From an uncultured Campylobacter sp. (lineage in GTDB: Bacteria; Campylobacterota; Campylobacteria; Campylobacterales; Campylobacteraceae): a DNA stretch of 6,582 nucleotides. A program made the translations under genes and the position numbers. Positions 1-5,655 of the stretch are shown in pieces. The DNA lies in the NCBI RefSeq assembly GCF_938030685.1, contig NZ_CALHHX010000015.1, positions 1 through 6,582 on the forward strand. Reading direction: 5' to 3'. Position 1 is the first letter of the stretch. Every line of letters starts with the position of its first letter. The notes under the pieces were generated by a model. It made no database searches. It saw nothing but the letters and a program-made list of their open reading frames with translations, and was not told where the DNA came from.

Positions 1-101
1 TCAAAACGGGCGCGACCTCAAGAAGCGAACGCAACGCAAAATACAACCGCCTGCTCGAGATCGAGCGCGAGACGGACGAGTTTTTAGGAAGCCGAATTTA
101 A
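1..101 (+). CDS. eno: Enolase (phosphopyruvate hydratase), C-terminal fragment
   Basis: This is the 3' end of a gene that enters from the left. The frame starting at base 3 gives 32 codons and a TAA stop at 99-101. The peptide contains KTGATSRSERNAKYNRLLEI, which matches the conserved C-terminal end of bacterial enolases (QIKTGS-SRSERxAKYNxLLRIE). Enolase interconverts 2-phosphoglycerate and phosphoenolpyruvate in glycolysis/gluconeogenesis and is cytoplasmic. The catalytic core lies outside the window. The next gene starts one base after the stop, so the two are very likely co-transcribed. An eno-ftsB neighbourhood is common in Proteobacteria, and the order eno - FtsB-like - CgpA-like is, from memory, that of C. 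jejuni. Confidence 0.93.
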   Translation, partial: KTGATSRSERNAKYNRLLEIERETDEFLGSRI

Positions 102-102
102 A

Positions 103-930
103 ATGTTTTTTAAAAAAAAGTCCAAGCAGGGCTTAAAAGGCGGCGCACAGCGCACCTATACGGACGGAGCGGATTATACGGACACGCAAGGCAGATATTC
201 AGACGCAGACTTTGACGAGGACGATTTTTTTGACGATGAAGAATTTTATAGCGATGAAAATTTTGGCAGAGATTTTAGCGAGGCAGGGGCTGGCTTCCGC
301 AAAAATCATAACGTAGGCTCGCGCGGTATAGATGAAGCAGGCTCTACCTCTGAAGCCACAAGCAGCAGCTCTAATTTAAGTGGCAAAAGCTCCGCTGCAA
401 GCGGAAACTACGAAGGTAGCTCGCAAGCAGACGCGGGCTTTTACGGCGCAGAATTTATTGGGGGCGGCGATTTAAAGAGTGCAGAATTATACGCGAAAGA
501 AAACCGCTTTCCAAACGACGCGGGTTTTGCGGCTCAGAGCGTAGAGCACGGCTTTAATGGCACGGGCTTTGCAGCACAAGACATAAATCCTGCCGCGCAA
601 GGATTTTCTTTTATGCCGCAAAACGCAGATCCTGCCGCTAAAAAAGCTTTAAAGAAGCGTAAAAATTTAAAAGAACGGCTGAATTTTATCAATCCGTTTT
701 CACCTCTTAAGCAGATTTTTGCAGCTCTTGCGCTGATTGTCTGCGTCGTTTTTGCGGGCATCTTCGTAGGCGACGTGCTGTTTGGCAAACGATCGTTTGA
801 GGTGCTGCGCCAACTGCAAAAGGAAAAGGCGTTTTTATTCACCGACGTTGAGCGGCTAAAAGAGGAAAACGCCGAGCTGCAAAAGCTTTATTTAGAGCGT
901 CGCTCGCTCGATCCGGACCTTAAAAAATGA
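103..930 (+). CDS. FtsB/DivIC-family septum formation protein with long acidic N-terminal extension
   Basis: The 275-residue product has three parts. Residues 1-180 are low-complexity and probably disordered, with a strongly acidic, aromatic-rich patch at about 36-59 and Gly/Ala/Ser-rich DAGF and GFAAQ motifs at about 110-168. Residues 180-192 are a basic cluster (KKALKKRKNLKER), followed by one membrane helix at about 205-223. Residues 231-265 are a heptad-like coiled coil (FEVLRQL...VERLKEENAELQKLY). Helix plus coiled coil is the FtsB/DivIC (septum formation initiator) layout. By the positive-inside rule the extension is cytoplasmic and the coiled coil periplasmic, where FtsB-type proteins bridge FtsL and FtsQ. 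Family members are usually about 90-110 residues, so the extension is unusual. An in-frame ATG at 613 would give a 105-residue, family-sized protein but lacks a clear ribosome site. The ATG at 103 has AGGAA at 86-90, rather far upstream. The stop overlaps the next ATG (ATGA). The division role is inferred from architecture and the eno neighbourhood. Confidence 0.75.
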   Translation: MFFKKKSKQGLKGGAQRTYTDGADYTDTQGRYSDADFDEDDFFDDEEFYSDENFGRDFSEAGAGFRKNHNVGSRGIDEAGSTSEATSSSSNLSGKSSAASGNYEGSSQADAGFYGAEFIGGGDLKSAELYAKENRFPNDAGFAAQSVEHGFNGTGFAAQDINPAAQGFSFMPQNADPAAKKALKKRKNLKERLNFINPFSPLKQIFAALALIVCVVFAGIFVGDVLFGKRSFEVLRQLQKEKAFLFTDVERLKEENAELQKLYLERRSLDPDLKK

Positions 931-2108
931 GAAAAATTTCTTTGCTAATTTTAGGTCTTTGCACTTTTTTAAACGCAGAGAATTTAAATAGCGCAAATTC
1001 CAACGCTACGAAACCTAGCATCACCGCGGCAAAAGAACAAAATTCTACCGATTTGGCAATTAAAGAGCCAAAAAAAGGTGCGCAAAGCCCAAACGCTAAG
1101 CAAGCTGTAATGAAACCTGAAACATCTAAAAGTCCTACCGCAGCAATGCAAAAAAGCGTCGCAGAAGCAAATTCTAGCGTCAAAACAAGCGTCGCCAAAA
1201 AAGCTGTGAGCGCACAGCTCTCGCAGACCGAAAAAAAAGCTCCTGCGCCCAAAGCGGGCATCGGTGCTCCTTCGCAGGTCATAAAAACGGAACGAAACTC
1301 TTCCGCGCAGCCTTCAGTTACGACGCTTCCACCTCCCGATGAGTTACCGATCGTGCCAGAAGTAAGCGAGCTAAATTCTACGGTAGCGCAAAATTTTAAG
1401 GCGGCACAGAATTCTACAGCTCAAAATTCTACGGTGCAAGACTCTACTATGCAACAAAACGCGCAATCTGCTCCGCAAAATTCCAATCCGGCGCAAAGCT
1501 CCGCCGCCAAGCCGCAGAATACGCCCGCGCCTAAAAATTTCACGCAGCAAACCTTTGCGCTTCCCTCCGACGCTCTTACGATCGAAAGCCTGATCGTGCG
1601 ATATAGGGACGATGACGGGACTTTGCACGAAAAGATCGTTGATATCAATCGCTCGATTGATTGGCACGATGACTTCGTGCTAAGCGCTAGCGCCAAACCC
1701 GCGCTACATAGGGCGCTAGATGTCTCGGTTACTTCGACTGATCCAAATTTACAAAAGCAGGCCTCACAAAGTGGCATCACGCCTAGCTTCGCGCCGCGCC
1801 TGGAGCTACCGCTAGAGACGCTTAAATTTGACGACGGATTAAAATTTGTCATCCGCAAAGACAGCGTGCAGCTCATCACCGCAGACGAGTTCAAAAGCTC
1901 CGACGCAAACGCTTCGGGCGTGCTTGAGGCGGAGTTTTGGCGGCAAGAGATCCCGCTTAGCGGCGCGAGCTTTGCGGTAAATATCGGCGGCTTTAGCGAC
2001 ATCAACGTCACCAAAGAGGACGGCTACTACCGCATCGGCGTGCGCTCGCATGAGGGCAACCTCAGCATCAGACGCAAAGATGGCGGGTATTTAATTTACA
2101 AAAACTAA
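927..2108 (+). CDS. Secreted CgpA-like protein with possible AMIN-type C-terminal domain
   Basis: The 393-residue product starts with a signal peptide (MRKISLLILGLCTFLNA, probable cleavage after Ala17). Cys12 does not sit in a proper lipobox, so it is probably a soluble periplasmic protein. Residues 20-210 are low-complexity, rich in Ala, Ser, Asn, Gln, Thr, Lys and Pro. Residues 215-393 look folded and beta-rich, ending in repeated strands such as DGYYRIGVRS and GGYLIYKN. That resembles the AMIN-type domain annotated in the C. jejuni homologue, but I assign it only tentatively. By gene order this corresponds to Cj1670c (CgpA), a known substrate of the PglB N-oligosaccharyltransferase. Eight D/E-X-N-X-S/T sequons are present, at Asn 39, 82, 124, 150, 241, 328, 360 and 378. 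The start codon overlaps the previous stop (ATGA), implying translational coupling. The molecular function is unknown. A cell-envelope or division role is possible from the FtsB-like neighbour and any AMIN domain. Confidence 0.75.
   Translation: MRKISLLILGLCTFLNAENLNSANSNATKPSITAAKEQNSTDLAIKEPKKGAQSPNAKQAVMKPETSKSPTAAMQKSVAEANSSVKTSVAKKAVSAQLSQTEKKAPAPKAGIGAPSQVIKTERNSSAQPSVTTLPPPDELPIVPEVSELNSTVAQNFKAAQNSTAQNSTVQDSTMQQNAQSAPQNSNPAQSSAAKPQNTPAPKNFTQQTFALPSDALTIESLIVRYRDDDGTLHEKIVDINRSIDWHDDFVLSASAKPALHRALDVSVTSTDPNLQKQASQSGITPSFAPRLELPLETLKFDDGLKFVIRKDSVQLITADEFKSSDANASGVLEAEFWRQEIPLSGASFAVNIGGFSDINVTKEDGYYRIGVRSHEGNLSIRRKDGGYLIYKN
1407..1451 (+). repeat. Three 15-bp tandem units encoding QNSTA/QNSTV/QDSTM
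   Basis: Residues 161-175 of the CgpA-like protein are three consecutive five-residue units, QNSTA, QNSTV and QDSTM. The DNA units at 1407-1421, 1422-1436 and 1437-1451 are recognisably similar (CAGAATTCTACA, CAAAATTCTACG, CAAGACTCTACT) but not identical. Related AATTCTAC words recur nearby at 1374 and elsewhere in the gene. The units extend a disordered linker and look like an old slippage or duplication tract. Confidence 0.7.
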
Positions 2109-2121
2109 TCAAGGAGAGGCT

Positions 2122-2751
2122 ATGACGCATTTAGAGATTATGAAATTTCGCCACGCGTGCAAAATTTTTGACGAGAACAAAAAGGTAAGCAAAGCCGATT
2201 TCGACGCCATTTTGCAAGCAGGCATCCTAGCACCCAGCTATATGGGGTTAGAGCATTGGGATTTTTTAGTCGTGCAAAACAAGGCGCTGCGCGAGCGGAT
2301 CCGCGAAAAATCGTGGGATCAGCAGCAGATCACCTCGTGCTCGCATCTGGTCGTGATCTTGGCAAAGATCAAGGAATTTAAAGCGGGCGGCACCTACATA
2401 GCGGAGGCGATAAATCGTCGCTCGTTTGCAAGCGAGGAGAAAAGGGCTTCGGCGTTAAAATTTTACGAAGACACCGTGAGCAGGATCTTTAAAAACGACG
2501 ACGAGGCGATATTTCACTGGTCGCACGCGCAGTGCATGTTCGCAGCACTTGCGATGATGAACGAGGCCGCAAGCCGCGGCATCGACAGCTGCCCGATGGA
2601 GGGCTTTGATCGCGCAGCGCTCGGAGAGATTTTGAATCTAAAATGGAATGAGCGTCGCGTGGCGCTACTCGTGCCTTTCGGCTACCGCGTAAATCCACAG
2701 CCGCAAAAGATCCGCCGCGGCATGGATGACGTAGTAAAGTGGATTGAATAA
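2122..2751 (+). CDS. Nitroreductase-family NAD(P)H-dependent flavin oxidoreductase (NfsB/RdxA-like)
   Basis: This 209-residue protein has the size and motifs of the FMN-dependent nitroreductase family. Near the N terminus is RHACKIFD (10-17), the FMN-phosphate region. APSYMGLEHWDFLVV follows at 37-51 (family form APSxxNxQPWxFxVV). The dimer-interface helix region is HWSHAQCMFAALAMMNEAASRGIDSC (about 132-157), and CPMEGFD sits at 157-163, followed by ALLVPFGYR (181-189). Such enzymes are cytoplasmic homodimers that transfer electrons from NAD(P)H to nitro compounds, quinones or flavins. The RHxCK form with Cys13 resembles RdxA/FrxA of Helicobacter, which activate metronidazole. That activity here is inference. 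The start is well supported: AAGGAG at 2111-2116, five bases before the ATG. The gap to the previous gene is 13 nt, so it is probably the last gene of the eno operon. The physiological substrate is unknown. Confidence 0.88.
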   Translation: MTHLEIMKFRHACKIFDENKKVSKADFDAILQAGILAPSYMGLEHWDFLVVQNKALRERIREKSWDQQQITSCSHLVVILAKIKEFKAGGTYIAEAINRRSFASEEKRASALKFYEDTVSRIFKNDDEAIFHWSHAQCMFAALAMMNEAASRGIDSCPMEGFDRAALGEILNLKWNERRVALLVPFGYRVNPQPQKIRRGMDDVVKWIE

Positions 2752-2804
2752 GTCAAAAGTGGCTTTAGAGTATTAAATTTACAGCGCGTAAAAGTCTAAA
2801 GCTG

Positions 2805-2831
2805 GTGTGTGAAGCAACACACGCATTTTTT
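2805..2831 (+). terminator. Candidate rho-independent terminator after the nitroreductase gene
   Basis: GTGTGT (2805-2810) and ACACAC (2817-2822) form a six-pair stem with loop GAAGCA. Three bases later comes a run of six T (2826-2831). The stem is short and only half G:C, so it is moderate in strength, but it stands 54 bases after the stop codon and before a new promoter, where the operon would be expected to end. A second, longer-range pairing, CTAAAGC (2796-2802) with GCTTTAG (2845-2851), followed by another T6 at 2854-2859, encloses it and may contribute. Confidence 0.55.
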
Positions 2832-2858
2832 AGAAATTTATCGCGCTTTAGCCTTTTT

Positions 2859-2886
2859 TCTCGCCCACAAATCTTGTGCGGCGAGA
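2859..2886. promoter_or_regulatory. Strong dyad/hairpin upstream of argH
   Basis: TCTCGCCCACAA (2859-2870) is complementary to TTGTGCGGCGAGA (2874-2886) over 12 base pairs, with one bulged C at 2879 and a three-base centre (ATC). It is followed by TTTAG rather than a T tract, and the T6 lies on its 5' side, so it is not a standard terminator. It ends two bases before the candidate argH -10 and covers the usual -35 zone. An operator is therefore as plausible as an RNA hairpin. It does not look like the E. coli ARG box. Confidence 0.5.
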
Positions 2887-2888
2887 TT

Positions 2889-2894
2889 TAGAAT
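2889..2894 (+). promoter_or_regulatory. Candidate argH promoter -10 (TAGAAT)
   Basis: TTTAGAATTTTAAAA contains TAGAAT, five of six matches to TATAAT, about 39 bases upstream of the GTG start of argH. No convincing -35 is visible, as is usual for the housekeeping sigma factor of Campylobacter. Transcription would start near 2900-2902, giving a leader of about 30 nt that includes the Shine-Dalgarno at 2922-2927. Confidence 0.45.
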
Positions 2895-2932
2895 TTTAAA
2901 AAATCACCGAAAATTTAAACGAAGGAGCGAGC

Positions 2933-4315
2933 GTGAAAAAAATGTGGGAGGGGCGCTTTAGCGAGGCGAGTTCGGCGCTTTTGGAGGAGTTTAACGCCTC
3001 GATCGGCTTTGATAGGGCGCTTTGGCAGGAGGATATCGCGGGCAGCAAGGCGCACGCTCGGATGCTCGGCGCCTGCGGGATTTTAAAGCCTGATGAGAGC
3101 GAAAAAATAATCGCCGGGCTTGACGCCGTGTTTGAGGAGATAAAAAGCGGTAAATTTGAGTTTAAAACCGCCGACGAGGACATCCACATGGCGGTCGAAA
3201 AGCGCCTAAGCGAGCTCATCGGAAGCGATCTTGGCGGCAGGCTGCACACTGCGCGCAGCAGAAACGATCAGGTCGCGCTCGATTTTCGCCTCTACGTGCT
3301 CAAAAGCGGCGCTGCAATCGCCGAAAAAATCCGCGAGCTAGTAGAGGCTCTGCGAGATATAGCTAGCGAGCACGCGGACACGCTGATGCCCGGCTACACG
3401 CACCTTCAGCACGCCCAGCCCGTGAGCCTTGCCTATCATTTGCTAGCTTACGCGTTTATGTTTCGCCGCGACTACGAGCGCTTTGCCAGCTCGCGCGAGC
3501 GAAATAACCTCTGTCCGCTAGGCTCCGCCGCACTTGCCGGCACGCCGCATCCGATAAATCGCGAGCTCGTCGCGCAGCAGCTAGGCTTTGCGGGAGTGAC
3601 GCCAAACGCGATGGATAGCGTCAGCGACCGCGATTTCGCGCTTGAGATTTTGTTTAACGTAAGCGTGCTGATGGCGCATGCATCGCGCCTGTGCGAGGAG
3701 CTAATCTTGTGGAGCTCGCAGGAGTTTGGCTTTGTCACGATCAGCGACGCGTACAGCACGGGTAGCTCGATCATGCCGCAGAAGAAAAACCCCGACGTCG
3801 CCGAGCTAATACGGGGCAAAACGGGGCGCGTAAACGGCAATCTCGTCGCGCTGCTAACGGTGATGAAGGGCTTGCCGCTAGCCTACAACAAGGATATGCA
3901 AGAGGACAAGGAGGGCGTTTTTGACAGCGTTTCCACCGCGCTTGCGAGCCTTGAAATTTTAAAACAGATGCTAAAAACGGCTAAATTTAACGAGCAAAAT
4001 ATGCTTGCGATGACCAGGCGGGGGCACCTCACGGCAACCGATCTGGCGGATTATCTCGTGCGGGAGAAAAACGTGCCCTTTCGCCGGGCGCACTTCATCA
4101 CGGGCAAGGCCGTGGCGTATGCGGAAAATTTGGACCTAGATTTGAGCGAGCTAAATGCGCAGCAGCTTGCAAGCGTGGATGAGAGCTTGGGCGCGGGTGC
4201 GGTTAAATTTCTTGATCTAAACGCTTCTAAGGAGGCGCGCAAGTCGCAAGGAGGCACGGCAAACGAGAGCGTTGCGGCGCAGATTGAAATTTTAAACGAG
4301 TGGCTGAAGGGCTAA
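2933..4315 (+). CDS. argH: Argininosuccinate lyase
   Basis: ArgH cleaves argininosuccinate to arginine and fumarate, the last step of arginine synthesis. It works in the cytoplasm as a homotetramer of the fumarase/aspartase superfamily. The 460-residue product has the normal family length and starts with the typical MWEGRFS (4-10). Substrate-binding motifs DEDIHMAVE (81-89) and RLHTARSRNDQ (103-113) are intact. THLQHAQP (156-163) carries the conserved His157. The signature GSSIMPQKKNPD (277-288) holds the catalytic serine loop (Ser278/Ser279) and Lys284/Asn286. The C-terminal domain is complete, ending EILNEWLKG. The start is GTG, chosen because AAGGAG at 2922-2927 lies five bases upstream and the protein begins as its relatives do. 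It stands alone between unrelated genes, with its own candidate promoter and dyad. No truncation or missing key residue is seen. Confidence 0.97.
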   Translation: MKKMWEGRFSEASSALLEEFNASIGFDRALWQEDIAGSKAHARMLGACGILKPDESEKIIAGLDAVFEEIKSGKFEFKTADEDIHMAVEKRLSELIGSDLGGRLHTARSRNDQVALDFRLYVLKSGAAIAEKIRELVEALRDIASEHADTLMPGYTHLQHAQPVSLAYHLLAYAFMFRRDYERFASSRERNNLCPLGSAALAGTPHPINRELVAQQLGFAGVTPNAMDSVSDRDFALEILFNVSVLMAHASRLCEELILWSSQEFGFVTISDAYSTGSSIMPQKKNPDVAELIRGKTGRVNGNLVALLTVMKGLPLAYNKDMQEDKEGVFDSVSTALASLEILKQMLKTAKFNEQNMLAMTRRGHLTATDLADYLVREKNVPFRRAHFITGKAVAYAENLDLDLSELNAQQLASVDESLGAGAVKFLDLNASKEARKSQGGTANESVAAQIEILNEWLKG

Positions 4316-4331
4316 ATTTAAGGAGCCAAAT

Positions 4332-4571
4332 TTGAACGCGCGCGAGCTTTACGAGTATATAGCGGACGAGGACGGGCATTTTTCATTGAGCTCGGCGGGG
4401 CGATGAGAACGAAAAAGAGTGCAATAAAAAATAGCACGCTAGCGGAGTTTTTTAAGCGCGAGGATGAAATTTTAAGTGTTTCAAAATTTAAGCGGCAAAA
4501 TTTTGAAATTTTGCGATCGTGTCTTTAAATTTGAAACTTCGGCGATCTGTGTGGATGCATACACGGGCTAG
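4332..4571 (+). pseudogene. Frameshifted remnant of an unidentified small gene downstream of argH
   Basis: A good Shine-Dalgarno (AAGGAG, 4320-4325) precedes a TTG at 4332. The frame reads MNARELYEYIADEDGHF and then stops at TGA 4404-4406. One additional T in the T5 run at 4379-4383 would lead into FFIELGGAMRTKKSAIKNST and on to EFFKREDEIL, a protein-like sequence open to TAA 4526-4528 (joined length 65 residues). That second frame also has an ATG at 4403 overlapping the TGA. A third segment from about 4476, back in the first frame, reads VFQNLSGKILKFCDRVF and continues to CVDAYTG before TAG at 4569-4571. It could be the continuation after a second one-base shift. I do not recognise the family. 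The ribosome site and the good reading across frame changes suggest a decayed or mis-sequenced gene. Alternatives are two tiny coupled ORFs (24 and 41 residues) or chance. Confidence 0.4.
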
Positions 4572-4897
4572 GCGGGATTAGTGAGCGGCGGCGCGTTAGC
4601 TGTGTCCTGAGCGGGCCTCTCGACAGTGTTTTAAGTGCTTGCCACGACCCGCTAAGTAAAATTTAAGAACAGCGGCGCGTCCTAAGCTAGCTTTAGAGAA
4701 GGCGCCTGAGGCTATAAAGTTAAATTTAAAAGACCGAGCCGGCGCAAAGTGGAGTGCTTGGTTGCAAATTTAGACAGTGAGATAAAATTTTAAAAAAGCG
4801 TGCCGCCGCTAGACTGCTTAAGCGTGACTAAATAAGCGTAGGCAGGTCAGACAGGCGGTTTTGCCCAGGCAAAAAGGGCGGCTCGGAGTAGAATTAA
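4572..4897. other. Gene-poor spacer between the argH remnant and the hemD upstream region
   Basis: No reading frame of convincing length or composition is visible here on either strand, and stops (TGA, TAA, TAG) are frequent on the + strand. I see no tRNA, SRP RNA or tmRNA signature. Small structures include a six-pair dyad AGCGGG (4610-4615)/CCCGCT (4648-4653) with a long loop, and a compact hairpin at 4859-4874. A weak -10-like TAGAAT occurs at 4889-4894. The stretch may be further decayed gene sequence, or it may hide an unrecognised small RNA. Confidence 0.5.
4859..4874. other. Perfect short hairpin TTTTGCC/GGCAAAA
   Basis: TTTTGCC (4859-4865) and GGCAAAA (4868-4874) are exact inverted repeats separated by CA, so six pairs can form around a four-base loop. 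There is no T tract on the 3' side of either strand beyond the stem itself, so it is not a clear terminator. Function unknown; it may be chance. Confidence 0.35.
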
Positions 4898-4934
4898 GTA
4901 GAAGCAAATCAAATAATATTTTCTTTGTTTCTAC
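4898..4934. promoter_or_regulatory. 37-nt A/T-rich near-perfect dyad upstream of hemD
   Basis: The segment starts GTAGAAGCAAATCAAAT and ends ATTTTCTTTGTTTCTAC, with a three-base centre (AAT, 4915-4917). Of 17 opposed positions, 14 are Watson-Crick pairs, one is G-T (4904/4928) and two adjacent ones (4909-4910 against 4922-4923) mismatch. The centre lies about 79 bases before the hemD start. It lacks a following T tract, so a regulator-binding operator or a leader hairpin is more likely than a terminator. Confidence 0.5.
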
Positions 4935-4994
4935 GCGTCGTGGAGGTAGGAGTGAGGCTGAATCAAAGTAAATTTAAATATTTTGGAGGGCATT

Positions 4995-5627
4995 TTGATA
5001 TATCTGGTGTCTAATACGAAATTTGATCATCCGCAGGTGAGGCAGCTTGCGGTCTGCGAGATAAAATTTCTCAAATTTAGCCTGCCTGCGCAGACGGGCG
5101 CGCTAATTTTTACCTCCAAAAATGCGGTGGCGGCGATAAAATTTAATGAAATTTCGGTCGATTTAGATACGCCCGTTTACGCTATCGGCGAGCCGTGTGC
5201 GGCGGCTGCGCGCGAGTTTGGATTTCGCGATATCTACACGGCGCGGCACGGGCACGGAAATGAGTTTGCCGCGGAGATCGCGCCGCTCTTGCAGGGCAGA
5301 GACGCGCTGTATCTGCGCGCGCGCGAGACGGTATCGAGGCTGGAGCAAATTCTATCTAGCGCCGGCGTGCGGCTGCAAAGCGTGATCGCCTACGAAAATT
5401 GCATCCTTAGCCTCCCCGCCGCCGCAAAGCCGCCGCAAGGCAGCACGCTGATTTTTACCTCGCCTAAGAACGTTCGCGGCTTTACCGCAAATTTCGGCTG
5501 GGACGAGGGCTACAAGGCGATCTGTATCGGCAGGACGACGGCGAGCGTTTTGAGCGAGTTTTGCGAGCCGATAATCTGCGAAAGAATGTCGATAAAATCC
5601 TGCGTCGATCTGGCGCTTTTGCCATAG
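4995..5627 (+). CDS. hemD: Uroporphyrinogen-III synthase
   Basis: HemD closes and inverts ring D of hydroxymethylbilane to give uroporphyrinogen III, the precursor of heme and siroheme, in the cytoplasm. The 210-residue protein shows the two-lobe HemD pattern. MIYLVSNTKF opens lobe one, ALIFTSKNAV lies at 36-45, and VYAIGE at 61-66. A central segment carries ALYLRARETV (104-113) and VIAYEN (130-135). TLIFTSPKNV (151-160), AICIGRTTA (175-183) and a C-terminal helix end lobe two. The start is chosen as TTG at 4995 because GGAGGG (4985-4990) sits four bases upstream and MIYLVSN is the usual HemD beginning. An in-frame TTG at 4983 would overlap that ribosome site and is less likely. HemD sequences are divergent, but motifs, order and length all fit. 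Upstream lies a gene-poor region with a large dyad; downstream is the promoter of a structured RNA. Confidence 0.9.
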   Translation: MIYLVSNTKFDHPQVRQLAVCEIKFLKFSLPAQTGALIFTSKNAVAAIKFNEISVDLDTPVYAIGEPCAAAAREFGFRDIYTARHGHGNEFAAEIAPLLQGRDALYLRARETVSRLEQILSSAGVRLQSVIAYENCILSLPAAAKPPQGSTLIFTSPKNVRGFTANFGWDEGYKAICIGRTTASVLSEFCEPIICERMSIKSCVDLALLP

Positions 5628-5644
5628 TTTAAGCAAATTTAGAC

Positions 5645-5650
5645 TATAAT
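5645..5650 (+). promoter_or_regulatory. Perfect -10 (TATAAT) for the RNA upstream of purD
   Basis: GACTATAATTTTG contains an exact TATAAT 18 bases after the hemD stop. The upstream stretch is T/A-rich (TTTAAGCAAATTTAGAC) without a clear -35, which is normal for Campylobacter sigma-70 promoters. The predicted transcription start is about 5655-5658, precisely where the CCCAAG that pairs with the RNA 3' end begins. Confidence 0.75.
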
Positions 5651-5655
5651 TTTGC

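Noticed and set aside
927..977. Lipoprotein signal for the CgpA-like protein because of Cys12
   Set aside because: The residue before the Cys is Leu, which does not satisfy the lipobox. A signal peptidase I site after LNA (15-17) fits better.
1421..2014. Long open frame on the minus strand (197 codons) opposite the CgpA-like gene, plus an overlapping one at 1371-1667
   Set aside because: Ser/Cys/Arg-rich low-complexity translation, mirroring the repetitive sense gene. There is no ribosome site or family motif, while the + strand frame has a signal peptide and operon coupling.
3472..3840. Minus-strand open frame of 122 codons inside argH
   Set aside because: It is a shadow of a fully conserved argH frame, and its translation shows no recognisable domain.
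4379..4383. Phase-variable homopolymer (T5) as a contingency switch
   Set aside because: Campylobacter phase-variable tracts are usually G/C runs of eight or more. Five T is too short to slip at high rate, so decay or sequencing error is preferred.
4316..4994. tRNA, SRP RNA, tmRNA, CRISPR array or insertion sequence in the gene-poor region
   Set aside because: No cloverleaf with a T-loop motif, no SRP core, no regularly spaced direct repeats, no terminal inverted repeats with a transposase and no target-site duplication were seen.
5197..5385. Second + strand frame within hemD, and minus-strand frames at 5163-5348 and 5352-5636
   Set aside because: Arg-rich translations typical of GC-biased shadow frames; the HemD frame carries the conserved motifs throughout.
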